A stretch of 64,000 nucleotides of DNA from contig JAEWBN010000012.1 of NCBI GenBank assembly GCA_023391095.1, positions 38,072-102,071 of the forward strand, given 5' to 3'. The translations under genes were made by a program, and so were the position numbers. Positions 27,786 through 36,354 of the stretch are shown in pieces (the first letter of the stretch is position 1; each line of letters begins with the position of its first letter). This DNA is from Pseudomonadota bacterium (GTDB taxonomy: Bacteria > Pseudomonadota > Alphaproteobacteria > Rhizobiales > Devosiaceae). The notes under the pieces were generated by a model. That model did no database searches, had not been told where the DNA came from, and saw only the letters and a program-made list of their open reading frames with translations.

Positions 27786-28562
27786 TTGATCCGTACCGCC
27801 CTTGCTGCCGCCGGCGTGATGCTGGCTTTCGCTTCCCCCGCTCTTGCCCAGGTCGAGGCCCGTGCCAGCTATGTGCTGACGCTGGGTGGGATCAATGTCG
27901 CGCTGATGGATGTTGACCTCACCGATGACGGGCGGCGCTATGGGCTGGACCTGTCCGCCAATGTTACCGGGCTTGGCTCGGTGGTGGCCAGCGGCACGGC
28001 CAAGGCCAGCGCTTCTGGATCATCGGCCGGTGGCGCGCTGGTGGCCGACAAATTCTCGCTCGAGACCCGGGCCAATGGCGAGACCTTTACCGTCGATGTC
28101 GGCTATGCCAACCGCAATGTGTCGAGCTTTCAGGTGGAGCCGCCCGTGCTCGACAGCTGGGACCGGGTGCCGCTGGAGCGCGCGCACCTGACCGGCGTCA
28201 ACGATTTCATATCGTCCTTTGTCATCAAGGGCGGGGCGCTGGACCGTTCGATCTGCCAGCAGCGCGCCGCCATTTTCACCGGCGTCGAGCGCTTCAATAT
28301 CCAGATGAGTTACCTCGACATGGCCGAGGCGACCTCGCCCCGCACCGGCTACCAGGGGCCGCTCGTGGCCTGCGCGGTCAAGTATCAACCCATTTCCGGT
28401 CACTTCGAATCGTCCGAGATCACGAGCTATCTGGCCGATACGAGCCGCATCATCGTCTGGTACGCGCCCCTGGGGCAGACCGGCTATTACGTGCCCTATC
28501 GCGTCATGCTGGGCACATCCATGGGCGATCTTTCCATGGTGCTGGTGGGCATGCGCTCCTAA
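27786..28562 (+). CDS. secreted DUF3108 domain-containing protein
   Basis: The 258-residue product has a signal peptide (RTALAAAGVMLAFASPALA) and then a beta-rich DUF3108-type body: ASYVLTLGGINVALMDVDL, YANRNVSSFQVEPPVLDSWDRVPLE, an internal CQQRAAIFTGVERFNI and the C-terminal TSRIIVWYAPLGQTGYYVPYRVML. Members are periplasmic and have no known activity. The start is a TTG at 27786, because no ATG or GTG gives a signal peptide. It is divergent from rpmB and ends in a strong terminator. Confidence 0.78.
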   Translation: MIRTALAAAGVMLAFASPALAQVEARASYVLTLGGINVALMDVDLTDDGRRYGLDLSANVTGLGSVVASGTAKASASGSSAGGALVADKFSLETRANGETFTVDVGYANRNVSSFQVEPPVLDSWDRVPLERAHLTGVNDFISSFVIKGGALDRSICQQRAAIFTGVERFNIQMSYLDMAEATSPRTGYQGPLVACAVKYQPISGHFESSEITSYLADTSRIIVWYAPLGQTGYYVPYRVMLGTSMGDLSMVLVGMRS

Positions 28563-28618
28563 GAGCGCTGTCCCGGTTTCGGACGGTCAAAGACTTTTTC
28601 GTCAATTTTGCTGTTGAA

Positions 28619-28644
28619 GGGCCCCGCATTGCGGGGCTTTTTCG
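28619..28644 (+). terminator. rho-independent terminator after the DUF3108 gene
   Basis: GCCCCGC, loop ATT, GCGGGGC, then TTTTTCG, 60 bases past the stop. Confidence 0.88.
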
Positions 28645-28930
28645 TTAACGGATCGCCCGTCGACGCCCTCACGCAGACTTACACAGCGCTAGTAAATAGC
28701 CGTCCGACGACGAAATTTACCTGATGGAAACCATTGTGAACGGTTTGGGGCCGATTTCGTGAGCGTTCGGCTTTCTCTAGTGGGTGTGGGGCCTTGGCCC
28801 TACCAGATAGGGCGGAGAACAAAGAGAGTTTTGGCGGTTCGCCCCGATTCTGCCCCTGTTCGTTCCGGTTTTGGGCTGAAGGTTAACGCCCCGATCCGGC
28901 GAAGACCGGAACTGTGCGGAGCCGGGACAG
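28645..28930. other. gene-less stretch between terminator and NTF2-like gene
   Basis: This is the remainder of the 368-bp gap. I see no supported reading frame, tRNA or repeat. It is moderately A/T-rich near 28,680-28,760 (several TTT and AAA runs), which could hide a small RNA, but nothing decisive is visible. Confidence 0.4.
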
Positions 28931-29254
28931 CTACAGGGTCTGCAAATGCAGGATCTTGCCGGTGTCATCCAACTGAAAAGCCTGGCGCAACGTGGCCGGG
29001 CTACCGGGGAAGGTGCCGGAGACTTCGAAGGTGACGATCTGGCGTTCACCGTCGTCTTGCACTTGTTTGAGCACGTAGCGCGGCTGGTAGCGCTCTTCCA
29101 CCGAAACGAGCCAGGCGGCGATGGCATCGAGCCCCTGATGGGTCTCGCCCTCGTCGATCACGATGGCGTACTTTGAGAACAGGTTCAGCGCATCGCGATT
29201 GCCGGAAGTTGCGAAATAGGCGGCCACGGTTGGGGCAAGCGTGAGTTCAGACAT
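28931..29254 (-). CDS. nuclear transport factor 2-like (SnoaL-type) protein
   Basis: The 107-residue protein matches small NTF2-like folds: an N-terminal helix pair (TLAPTVAAYFATSGNRDALNLFSKYAIVIDEGETHQGLDAI) and then strands ending in GSPATLRQAFQLDDTGKILHLQ. Such proteins include ketosteroid-isomerase-like enzymes and many of unknown role, often tied to polyketide or stress metabolism. No catalytic residue set can be assigned. It stands alone, with gene-less DNA on both sides. Confidence 0.72.
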   Translation of the reverse strand: MSELTLAPTVAAYFATSGNRDALNLFSKYAIVIDEGETHQGLDAIAAWLVSVEERYQPRYVLKQVQDDGERQIVTFEVSGTFPGSPATLRQAFQLDDTGKILHLQTL

Positions 29255-29737
29255 AGGCGTCTCCTTTAGGGGGAGACTCGCGCCAGATACCGACAGAAAT
29301 TGTCAGCAGGCGATGTGCCGGAATGAGACGTCAACAGCCCTTTTTCCCAACGAGGCACCGCTGTGCCCAGTCGCGCCGCGGACAAGGAGATGAAGGGGCG
29401 AAAAATATCCGCTGCGTCGGGGTTTAGGTCTCGTTCATACTTTGCCCGATTGAGCCGGAATTAACGCTTTCGAAACCAAGGTGAACGGGTTTTGGCGCTG
29501 GCCGAGGCTGTGTTGCGTCGCGCAACGATTGGGTAGTAGAGCCGAATGTTCCTAGCCCCCTACATGTCGTGGGGAACAAAAGCGGATTTGGTGAGTCGCG
29601 CCGATTCGGTGCTGATTTGTTCCGGGCCTGTTCCGCCCGTTAACGAAGGCGTCAAAAGGGTGGCAAAAGCGTCCTTGATCGGGACGGGTCCCGGAGGCCC
29701 TCGCAACGGCACCGGTTTGGCCCTACATAGAGCCACG
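29255..29737. other. 483-bp gene-less stretch upstream of the helicase
   Basis: The helicase frame stays open back to 29546, but those codons show no family similarity and lack a ribosome-binding site, so I treat this as untranslated. It includes the local inverted repeat TTGCGTCGCGCAACG (about 29513-29527). I could not identify a promoter with confidence. The length would allow a small RNA or long leader. Confidence 0.4.
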
Positions 29738-32725
29738 ATGACATTCGCACCCTCCCATTCGGTCAAGGCCATTTTAGGGCCGACCAATACCGGCAAGACC
29801 TATTTCGCCATCGAGCGCATGCTGGCCCATCCTACGGGGATGATCGGCCTGCCGCTGCGCCTCCTGGCGCGCGAGGTTTATCAGCGCGTCGTGGAGCGCG
29901 TGGGCGAACAGGCCGTGGCGCTGGTGACGGGCGAAGAACGGATCGTTCCCGCCAAGCCGCGCTACTGGGTGGCGACCGTGGAAGCCATGCCCATGGATAT
30001 CCATGTCGACTGCGTGGCGGTGGATGAAATCCAGACGGCAACCGACTTCGACCGCGGTCATGTGTTTACCGACCGCATCCTCAAGGCGCGGGGCTTTCAC
30101 GAAACGCTTCTCTTGGGCTCGGCCACCATGGCGGGGGTGGTCAAAAAACTTGTACCCCATGCCCAGATCATCGACCGGCCACGGTTTTCGCAGCTGACCT
30201 ATGCGGGGTCCAAGAAGATTTCCCGCCAGCCGGCGCGCTCGGCAATCGTCGCCTTCTCGGCGCGACAGGTCTATGCCATTGCGGAACTGATCCGGCGTGA
30301 ACGGGGCGGGGCGGCGGTGGTGATGGGGGCGCTCTCTCCCCGGACGCGGAACGCCCAGGTCGATCTCTACCAGAATGGGGACGTGGACTTTCTGGTGGCC
30401 ACCGACGCCATCGGCATGGGGCTCAATCTCGATATCCACCATGTGGCCTTTGCCGACGACACCAAGTTCGACGGGCACCAGTCCCGGCCGCTGACGCCGG
30501 CCGAACTGGGTCAGATTGCCGGGCGCGCTGGCCGGCACAGGCATAACGGCACGTTTGGCGTGACCGGCGGCACCGAGAATTTCGACGAGGAACTGGTCGT
30601 CCAGCTCGAAACCCATGATTTCGAGCCGGTGCGGCAGGTGCAGTGGCGCAATTCGGCACTCGACTTTTCCTCGATCGAGCGGCTGCGCAATTCGCTGGAG
30701 GTTTCGCCCGCGGACCGGACGCTGACCCGCGTGCCCATTGCAACGGACCAATTGGCGCTCGAATTTCTGGCCCGAAACGAGGCTGGAGCCTTGGCGCGCG
30801 GCCAAGAAGCGGTCAAACTGCTCTGGGAATGTTGCCAGATTCCCGACTATCAGGGGATTTCACCGGCGGCACACGGGGAGATCGTCACCCGTATCTATTC
30901 GGATTTGAGACGAATTGATCGGGTCAACGATGACTGGATTGCCGAGCAGGTCCGGTTTTGCGACAATGCGGAGGGCGACATTGACACACTCAGCAACCGG
31001 ATCAAGCAGATCCGTACCTGGACCTTTGTCGCGAACCGTAAAAACTGGCTTGAAGACCCTTCCTATTGGCGCGAAAAGACACGGGATATTGAAGACCGCC
31101 TGAGTGACGCTCTGCATGAGCGATTGACCCAGCGCTTCGTTGACCGGCGCACGAGCGTGCTGCTTCGCCACCTGAAAGACAAACGTATGGTATCTCCCGA
31201 AATCAACAGCCAAGGCGAAGTGCGGCTCGAAGGCCACCTCATCGGCACTTTGGAGGGCTTCCGCTTCTCGCTGGCCCGTGCCGATGGCGAACTTGACGCC
31301 AAGGGGCTGCGCGGCGCCGCCGATTCCGTCGTGGCGCCGGAGATACACCATCGTGCCGAAAGACTGGCCGGTTCGCCAAATGAAGAATTCGTGTTGGCGA
31401 CCGATGGCCGCCTGCGCTGGCGCGGCGAGGTGGTTGCAGAACTGGCCGAAGGCGATAGCCTTTACCGCCCGCGCATCATTATCCTCGCCGACGAGACGCT
31501 GACCGGGCCGGACCTCGAAAAGGTGCAGGACCGCCTGATGCTCTGGCTGCGCCACCATATCAATACGGTGCTGGAGCCGGTCATGGCGCTGGAAGCGCCT
31601 GCCGATATCGAGGGGACGGCGCGCGGCCTTGCCTACCGGCTCTATGAGCATCTGGGTCTCTTGCCGCGTCACGAAGTGGCGGACGAGGTCAAGGGCCTCG
31701 ACCAGGACGTGCGCGGCAAGCTGCGCAAGCTGGGCATCAAGTTCGGCGCCTATCACATCTATCTGCCGCTTTCGCTCAAGCCGGCACCGCGCGAACTCGC
31801 CATCATCCTTTTTGCGCTCAAGAATGGCGGCGTGCGCCAGCCGGGCGTGACCGATATCCCCCATATCGTGCTGTCGGGGCGGACCTCGTTCCTGGTGGAT
31901 CCCGAAGTCGACACGCGGCTTTACGAAATCGCCGGCTTCAAGGTCGCGGGCAAGCGCGCGGTGCGCGTCGATATTCTCGAACGCCTCGCCGATATCATCC
32001 GCCCGCTGATCGCGCTCGATGCCGGGCGCCCCTATCAGGGCGAATTGCCCGCAGGCGCTGCCGAGGGCAACGGCTTCCGCGTGACCGTGGAAATGACCAG
32101 CCTTCTCGGTTGCTCGGGCGAAGATTTTTCCTCCATCCTCAGCTCGCTGGGCTATCGCCTGCGCCGCACGCCCAAGGTGGTGGCTGCGGCTGTGCCGGCT
32201 GAGGCCTCCGCGGAAACGCCGGCGCTCGAAGAGGTGCTTGCCGACAATGCCGCCAGCACCGAGCCGGCGGTGGAAAGTGCCGAGCCCGTGGCGGCCGACG
32301 CGCCGACCGTGGCCGATGCGCCGCTTGAGGGCGCCATTCCCGACGCTGCCCCGGCCGAGGCATCGGCTGAGCCCGCCGCCCCGGCCGAGCCGGAATTCGA
32401 TGAAGTGTGGTTCCCCGGCCGTCGCAATGCCGACCAGCGTCGCCACGAGCCGCGCGGCCGTCGTGATGGCGATGCCGAAGGCCAGCAGAACCGCCGCAAT
32501 GAGCGGCCGCGTCACGGCAAGGGTCCGCGCCGTCCCGAGGGCGAGGTGCAGATGCCGCATCCCGTTGGCGGGCGTCCGGGCAAGGGGCGCGACGACGAGC
32601 GCCGCACCCGCCCTGACAAGGGCGAGCGGAACAACCAGCGGCCGCAGCGCGAAGAGCGCAAGGTGGCTTTTGACCCCGATAGCCCCTTTGCCGCGCTTGC
32701 GGCCCTGCGCGGCAAGAAGGATTAG
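29738..32725 (+). CDS. SUV3-type DExH RNA helicase with disordered basic tail
   Basis: The 995-residue product has a superfamily 2 helicase core like mitochondrial SUV3: Walker A G14-PTNTGKT21, the DEIQ box in VAVDEIQTATD, GSATM, then ATDAIGMGLN and QIAGRAGR in the second RecA-like domain. A mid region (about 350-780) is conserved in the alphaproteobacterial relatives. The C-terminal 200 residues are Ala/Glu/Pro-rich and then strongly Arg/Gly/Gln-rich, a likely RNA-binding tail ending in SPFAALAALRGKKD. SUV3 works with exoribonuclease in RNA decay. ATG 29738 is used. An S4 RNA-binding gene follows after 3 bases. Confidence 0.87.
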   Translation: MTFAPSHSVKAILGPTNTGKTYFAIERMLAHPTGMIGLPLRLLAREVYQRVVERVGEQAVALVTGEERIVPAKPRYWVATVEAMPMDIHVDCVAVDEIQTATDFDRGHVFTDRILKARGFHETLLLGSATMAGVVKKLVPHAQIIDRPRFSQLTYAGSKKISRQPARSAIVAFSARQVYAIAELIRRERGGAAVVMGALSPRTRNAQVDLYQNGDVDFLVATDAIGMGLNLDIHHVAFADDTKFDGHQSRPLTPAELGQIAGRAGRHRHNGTFGVTGGTENFDEELVVQLETHDFEPVRQVQWRNSALDFSSIERLRNSLEVSPADRTLTRVPIATDQLALEFLARNEAGALARGQEAVKLLWECCQIPDYQGISPAAHGEIVTRIYSDLRRIDRVNDDWIAEQVRFCDNAEGDIDTLSNRIKQIRTWTFVANRKNWLEDPSYWREKTRDIEDRLSDALHERLTQRFVDRRTSVLLRHLKDKRMVSPEINSQGEVRLEGHLIGTLEGFRFSLARADGELDAKGLRGAADSVVAPEIHHRAERLAGSPNEEFVLATDGRLRWRGEVVAELAEGDSLYRPRIIILADETLTGPDLEKVQDRLMLWLRHHINTVLEPVMALEAPADIEGTARGLAYRLYEHLGLLPRHEVADEVKGLDQDVRGKLRKLGIKFGAYHIYLPLSLKPAPRELAIILFALKNGGVRQPGVTDIPHIVLSGRTSFLVDPEVDTRLYEIAGFKVAGKRAVRVDILERLADIIRPLIALDAGRPYQGELPAGAAEGNGFRVTVEMTSLLGCSGEDFSSILSSLGYRLRRTPKVVAAAVPAEASAETPALEEVLADNAASTEPAVESAEPVAADAPTVADAPLEGAIPDAAPAEASAEPAAPAEPEFDEVWFPGRRNADQRRHEPRGRRDGDAEGQQNRRNERPRHGKGPRRPEGEVQMPHPVGGRPGKGRDDERRTRPDKGERNNQRPQREERKVAFDPDSPFAALAALRGKKD

Positions 32726-32728
32726 CGA

Positions 32729-33139
32729 TTGGCAGGAACCGGAAACATTCCGCTCCACAAGGAGCGGCTTGACCGGTTCCTGTTTTTCTCGCGCGCGGTC
32801 AAATCCCGCACGCTGGCGCAAAAGATCATCGAAACCGGCGCCATCCGCGTCAATTCCGAACGCACCGAACGCAGCGACCACAAGGTGGGCGCTGGGGATG
32901 TGCTGACCATGTCGCTGCATGGGCGGGTGCTGGTCTGGCGCATCATCGATCCGGGGACGCGCCGCGGCCCGGCATCGGAAGCGCAGGGGCTGTACGAAGA
33001 CCTTTCGCCCCCGCCGACCCCCAAGTCGGCGCTTTCACCCTATGAGGCGGCGATTGCCGAGCGCCCGGCCGGTGCGGGCAGGCCGACCAAGAAAGAGCGG
33101 CGCGAGACCGACCGGCTGCTCGGATCGGACGATGAATAG
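32729..33139 (+). CDS. S4 domain RNA-binding protein (Hsp15-like)
   Basis: The 136-residue product opens with an S4 RNA-binding domain (about 10-72): ERLDRFLFFSRAVKSRTLAQKIIETGAIRVN with DHKVGAGDVLTM, as in Hsp15, which rescues stalled 50S subunits. The C-terminal tail is Pro- and Lys/Arg-rich (RPTKKERRETDRLLG). It starts at a TTG (32729) only 3 bases past the helicase stop, so it is translationally coupled to it. It overlaps the next gene by 8 bases. The helicase-S4 pairing suggests RNA or ribosome surveillance. Confidence 0.85.
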   Translation: MAGTGNIPLHKERLDRFLFFSRAVKSRTLAQKIIETGAIRVNSERTERSDHKVGAGDVLTMSLHGRVLVWRIIDPGTRRGPASEAQGLYEDLSPPPTPKSALSPYEAAIAERPAGAGRPTKKERRETDRLLGSDDE

Positions 33140-33653
33140 CATCCCGACGATCCGGACCGAGCGGCTGGTGCTGCGAGCACCGGTCGCTGCCGATTTCGAC
33201 GCCTATTGCGCACTCATGATGTCAGACCGCGCCCGATACATGGGCGGTCCGTTTGATCGGAAGGCAGCGTGGGGCATGTTTGCCAATGACGTTGCGCAAT
33301 GGAGCCTGTTTGGACATGGCGGCCTGATGATCGACCTTGCCGGGTCCGGAGAAACCGTTGGGCAGGTGGGCATCAACCATGGCCCGCTGTTTCCGGAAAA
33401 GGAACTGGGCTGGCTGCTCTATGATGGGCACGAGGGGCACGGCTATGCCATGGAGGCGGCTCGGGCCATGCGCGACTGGGCTTTCGCCACTCTCGGTGTG
33501 CCGTCCCTCGTCAGTTATTGCGATCCGGACAATGCGCGCTCCATCGCTCTGGCGATGCGGCTGGGCGGTGTGCTGGACGGCGAGGCCGCTGCGCAGGATC
33601 CGGAAGACCTGGTGTTCCGGCACCAGAGGGGGCAGATAAAGCCGGGCGTTTGA
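33132..33653 (+). CDS. GNAT family acetyltransferase (RimJ/RimL-type)
   Basis: The 173-residue product is an acetyltransferase of the RimJ/RimL-like subfamily: IPTIRTERLVLRAPVAADFDAY at the start, a central GQVGINHGPLFPEKELGWLLYDGHEGHGYAMEAARAMRDWAF with the acetyl-CoA pocket, and YCDPDNARSIALAMRLGG. Such enzymes acetylate protein N-termini or small molecules; the target is unknown. ATG 33132 overlaps the S4 gene stop by 8 bases, so it is probably the third member of the operon. The longer frame starting at 32919 only reads antiphase through the S4 gene. Confidence 0.83.
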   Translation: MNSIPTIRTERLVLRAPVAADFDAYCALMMSDRARYMGGPFDRKAAWGMFANDVAQWSLFGHGGLMIDLAGSGETVGQVGINHGPLFPEKELGWLLYDGHEGHGYAMEAARAMRDWAFATLGVPSLVSYCDPDNARSIALAMRLGGVLDGEAAAQDPEDLVFRHQRGQIKPGV

Positions 33654-33839
33654 CGCAGAGACGGCGACGGATAGTTGGCCCGGCGCAAACATTTCCGCGA
33701 GCTTGCCGGTCTGCGCCAAAGCGTCCCCCTGCTTGCCCTTGCAGCGGCGAAAAAAAGGGTTTAGCACCGGTCGCGTTGAGACAGGTGGCCTGACCTTACC
33801 CAAGGGTGGGGCCGCGTTTGGACGGGATGCCCGGGCACA

Positions 33840-34178
33840 ATGACCTATATCGTCACCGACAATTGTATCGGCTGCAAATATACCGACTGCGTGGAAGTGT
33901 GTCCGGTGGACTGCTTCTATGAAGGCGAAAACATGCTGGTGATCCACCCGGACGAGTGCATCGACTGCGGCGTGTGCGAGCCCGAATGCCCCGCCGAAGC
34001 CATCAAGCCGGATACCGAAGCGGGTCTGGATGACTGGCTGGCGCTCAACACCAAATATGCCGCGCTCTGGCCGAACCTGACCGAACGGCGCGATCCGCTG
34101 CCCGAGGCCAAGGAACGGGACGGCGAAGGCGGCAAGCTCGAAAAGTACTTTTCCGAGGCGCCCGGCGAAGGCGACTGA
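33840..34178 (+). CDS. fdxA: FdxA-type seven-iron ferredoxin
   Basis: The 112-residue ferredoxin has the FdxA layout: NCIGCKYTDCVEVCPVDC supplies ligands for a [3Fe-4S] cluster (the second ligand position is not a Cys) and ECIDCGVCEPECPAEAI binds [4Fe-4S]. The C-terminal half is the charged extension typical of this family. It transfers single electrons in the cytoplasm and often is essential. It stands 186 bp after the GNAT gene and just before carD, the neighbourhood usual in Rhizobiales. Confidence 0.94.
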   Translation: MTYIVTDNCIGCKYTDCVEVCPVDCFYEGENMLVIHPDECIDCGVCEPECPAEAIKPDTEAGLDDWLALNTKYAALWPNLTERRDPLPEAKERDGEGGKLEKYFSEAPGEGD

Positions 34179-34537
34179 GCCGGCAGGAGCGACTTCCGGC
34201 ACGTTGGAGACAAGCATCGGGCGCGCCTGTCATGGTTTGGTCATGGCGGCTGGGCAGCGCTTTGCCGCGGCTGATTCGTTCCTTTTGATTCTGCTGAAAA
34301 ATTGTGCTATGGTCTCCCCATATGCAGTTGAGCCCGTCATCCAGCCCGTGCCGCAAGGCACGATTTTTTTGACAAGATCGATAGTTGTCGCCTGACTTTT
34401 CCGAAAAAGCGGAGTTCGGAGCGGTCAGCGGGCTTTACTGCGCCAGGGCGCCCGGGGTCGGGCGCGCAACGAGTAGGAGTGGCAGGTCCTTGCCGCAAGG
34501 AACCGGCCATTTGGGGCGTCAAAAGGAGTTCCAGCAT
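34179..34537 (+). promoter_or_regulatory. 359-bp carD leader region with promoter
   Basis: TTGATT (34285-34290), exactly 17 bases, then TATGGT (34308-34313) form a good sigma70 promoter, giving a leader of about 215 bases before carD. A terminator-like hairpin sits about 30 bases after the expected start. A second GC-rich inverted stretch (CGCCCGGGGTCGGGCGCG, about 34447-34464) lies further down. No reading frame is supported. Confidence 0.6.
34346..34371 (+). terminator. attenuator-like hairpin in the carD leader
   Basis: CGTGCC (34347-34352), GCAA tetraloop and GGCACG (34357-34362) are followed by ATTTTTTT. It has the form of an intrinsic terminator, but it lies just downstream of the carD promoter, not right after fdxA. 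Confidence 0.7.
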
Positions 34538-35104
34538 ATGGTAGCCAAGAAGCAGCAGCAGCGGCTCGGGTTCAAGACGGGTGAGTATGTCGTCTACCCC
34601 TCGCATGGCGTCGGCGTGATCGTCGCCATCGAAGAGCAGGAAGTCGCTGGCCTGACCCTCGAACTGTTTGTCATCAGCTTCGAGCAGGACAAGCTGACCC
34701 TTCGCGTTCCCGTCGCCAAGATCAAGTCCGTCGGCATGCGCAAGCTGGCCGAGGAAGACGAAGTCAACAAGGCGCTCGAAACGGTCACCGGCCGTGCCCG
34801 CGTCAAGCGCACCATGTGGTCGCGCCGCGCCCAGGAATATGAAGCCAAGATCAATTCGGGCGACCTGATCGCGATTTCCGAAGTGGTCCGCGACCTTTAC
34901 CGGTCCGAAGAGCAGCCCGAGCAGTCCTATTCGGAGCGCCAGCTGTTCGAACAGGCCATGGACCGCATGAGCCGTGAAATCGGTTCGGTGCGCAAGCTGA
35001 CGCTGACCGAGGCCGTGCAGCTGATCGAAAAGCAGCTGGCCAAGTCGCCCAAGCGCACCAAGGCCGACGCGGCCGAAGCCGAAAGCGACGAGGAAGCTGC
35101 GTAA
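34538..35104 (+). CDS. CarD family transcriptional regulator
   Basis: The 188-residue product has the CarD/TRCF RNA-polymerase-interaction domain at the N-terminus (FKTGEYVVYPSHGVGVIVAIEEQEVAGLTLELFVISFEQDKLTLRVPV) and a helical C-terminal domain. CarD binds the RNA polymerase beta subunit and stabilises open promoter complexes, with an effect on rRNA transcription. The last 20 residues are Lys/Ala/Glu-rich. ATG 34538 follows AAAAGGAG. It is followed by a strong terminator. Confidence 0.93.
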   Translation: MVAKKQQQRLGFKTGEYVVYPSHGVGVIVAIEEQEVAGLTLELFVISFEQDKLTLRVPVAKIKSVGMRKLAEEDEVNKALETVTGRARVKRTMWSRRAQEYEAKINSGDLIAISEVVRDLYRSEEQPEQSYSERQLFEQAMDRMSREIGSVRKLTLTEAVQLIEKQLAKSPKRTKADAAEAESDEEAA

Positions 35105-35127
35105 CCAGCGTTCCGCATGGATTGAAC

Positions 35128-35157
35128 AAGGCCGGCAGCGATGCCGGCCTTTTTTAT
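35128..35157 (+). terminator. rho-independent terminator after carD
   Basis: GGCCGGCA (35130-35137), loop GCGA and TGCCGGCC (35142-35149), then TTTTTTATT. It also closes the convergent minus-strand kinase-like gene. Confidence 0.88.
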
Positions 35158-35732
35158 TGCTCGCTGCCCCTCAGGCGATACCGATCGCCGAGCAGTGCTG
35201 CGACGATGGCATTCTGGGTGGACACCGGGTCGCGCCCGCTGACATCGAGCACATGGGGCTCGTATGGGCCGAGATCGGCGAATTGGCCGTGCAGGTCGGC
35301 CACGACCAGCGGGTCGGAGAGGCTGTCGCCGCCGCGCGCGGCGCAACGGGCTACTGCTTCTGCGACGGTGGTCCGCAGCACTATGTAATGGATAGGCGTG
35401 TCAAGCGCCTCAAAGGCAGGCAGCCACCAAGGCCTCACCACGCCATCCAGCACGACGAAATAGCCATGACGGGCGTAGCTGCCGGCAACATCGGCGGCGA
35501 TCTGCATGATCATGCGGTTCTGCGCGTCCGATTTGGGCAGCCACGGGTCGATCTTGCCGTGCTTGATATAGCCCCAGAAATCATCGGAGTGGAGGTGCAC
35601 CTTTGGCACGCCGGAGCGATGCGCCAAGGCTTCGGCGCTGGTGGTCTTGCCGGATCCGGGATGGCCGGACAGGAGCACTATGTGGCCGGCAAACCGGCCG
35701 AGGTCGTCAGTCGCGGACACGGAGCGGTTCAT
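35154..35732 (-). CDS. P-loop AAA/zeta-like kinase-fold protein
   Basis: The 192-residue product starts near MNRSVSATDDL and has a P-loop in VLLSGHPGSGKTTSAEALA. HLHSDDFWGYIKHGKI and LDGVVRPWWLPAFE follow, the pattern of small kinase-type P-loop proteins of the chloramphenicol-phosphotransferase or zeta-toxin type. Its phosphoryl acceptor is unknown. The start overlaps the stop of the upstream glutathione transferase gene by 26 bases, so they are coupled. No partner antitoxin is next to it, which argues against a zeta toxin. Confidence 0.7.
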   Translation of the reverse strand: MNRSVSATDDLGRFAGHIVLLSGHPGSGKTTSAEALAHRSGVPKVHLHSDDFWGYIKHGKIDPWLPKSDAQNRMIMQIAADVAGSYARHGYFVVLDGVVRPWWLPAFEALDTPIHYIVLRTTVAEAVARCAARGGDSLSDPLVVADLHGQFADLGPYEPHVLDVSGRDPVSTQNAIVAALLGDRYRLRGSEQ

Positions 35733-36354
35733 AGGACACCATGACATGTTCGCGATAGGCGGGGCGTTCGGCGAGGGCCGCGTAATACCGCTCGACATGG
35801 GGGCGCGACGGGCGGGCGATGCCGATGTCGTAATAGCGATAGAGCAGGTGCCCGAGCTGAATGTCCGCAAGCGTGAAATCAGCGCCGGCGAGGAACGCGT
35901 GGCGGCTCAGTTGTGCCTCTGCAAGAGCCAGAACAGCGTCGAATTTTTCGATGGCGGCCCCAATGGCTGCCGGGTCCTGCTGCGATGGCGCGGTGCGAAC
36001 CACGCGCCAGAAGATCGGGCCGGTGAAGGCGAGGGTCGCGTTGATCTTGGCCCATTCGGCCCATTTGTCGATTTCCGCTCGGGCGAGGGGATCGGCCGGC
36101 CAGAAACTCTCGTTGCCATAGCGGGACGCGGGGTAGCGCAGGATGGCGCCGGTTTCCCATAGGGCGGGGCCGTCGCCATCGCGCAGCACCGGCACGAGAC
36201 CATTGGGGTTCATGGCAAGAAATTCCGGCGTGTCATTGCCGCCATGGACGTGGCCGACATCGTGCCGCGTATAGTCGAGGCCGAGTTCACCGATGCACCA
36301 CATCAGCGCCTGCACATTGGAGGATGTCTTGCGGCCCCACACCGTGAGGGTCAT
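35707..36354 (-). CDS. glutathione S-transferase family protein
   Basis: The 215-residue product has a thioredoxin-like N-terminal domain (TLTVWGRKTSSNVQALMWCIGELGLDYTRH, then NPNGLVPVLRDGDGPALWETGAILRYPA) and an all-helical C-terminal domain with FLAGADFTLADIQLGHLLYR. The active-site Ser/Asn position near SSN fits Theta- or Beta-like enzymes. Such proteins conjugate or reduce small electrophiles. It overlaps the methyltransferase gene upstream by 4 bases and the kinase-fold gene downstream by 26. Confidence 0.86.
   Translation of the reverse strand: MTLTVWGRKTSSNVQALMWCIGELGLDYTRHDVGHVHGGNDTPEFLAMNPNGLVPVLRDGDGPALWETGAILRYPASRYGNESFWPADPLARAEIDKWAEWAKINATLAFTGPIFWRVVRTAPSQQDPAAIGAAIEKFDAVLALAEAQLSRHAFLAGADFTLADIQLGHLLYRYYDIGIARPSRPHVERYYAALAERPAYREHVMVSYEPLRVRD

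Noticed and set aside
29546..29737. 64 extra N-terminal codons for the helicase
   Set aside because: No ribosome-binding site and no similarity; the family begins at the ATG at 29738, just before the Walker A motif.
35154..35732. zeta toxin of a toxin-antitoxin pair
   Set aside because: No adjacent small antitoxin gene; it is coupled to a glutathione transferase instead, so a general P-loop kinase fold is the safer call.
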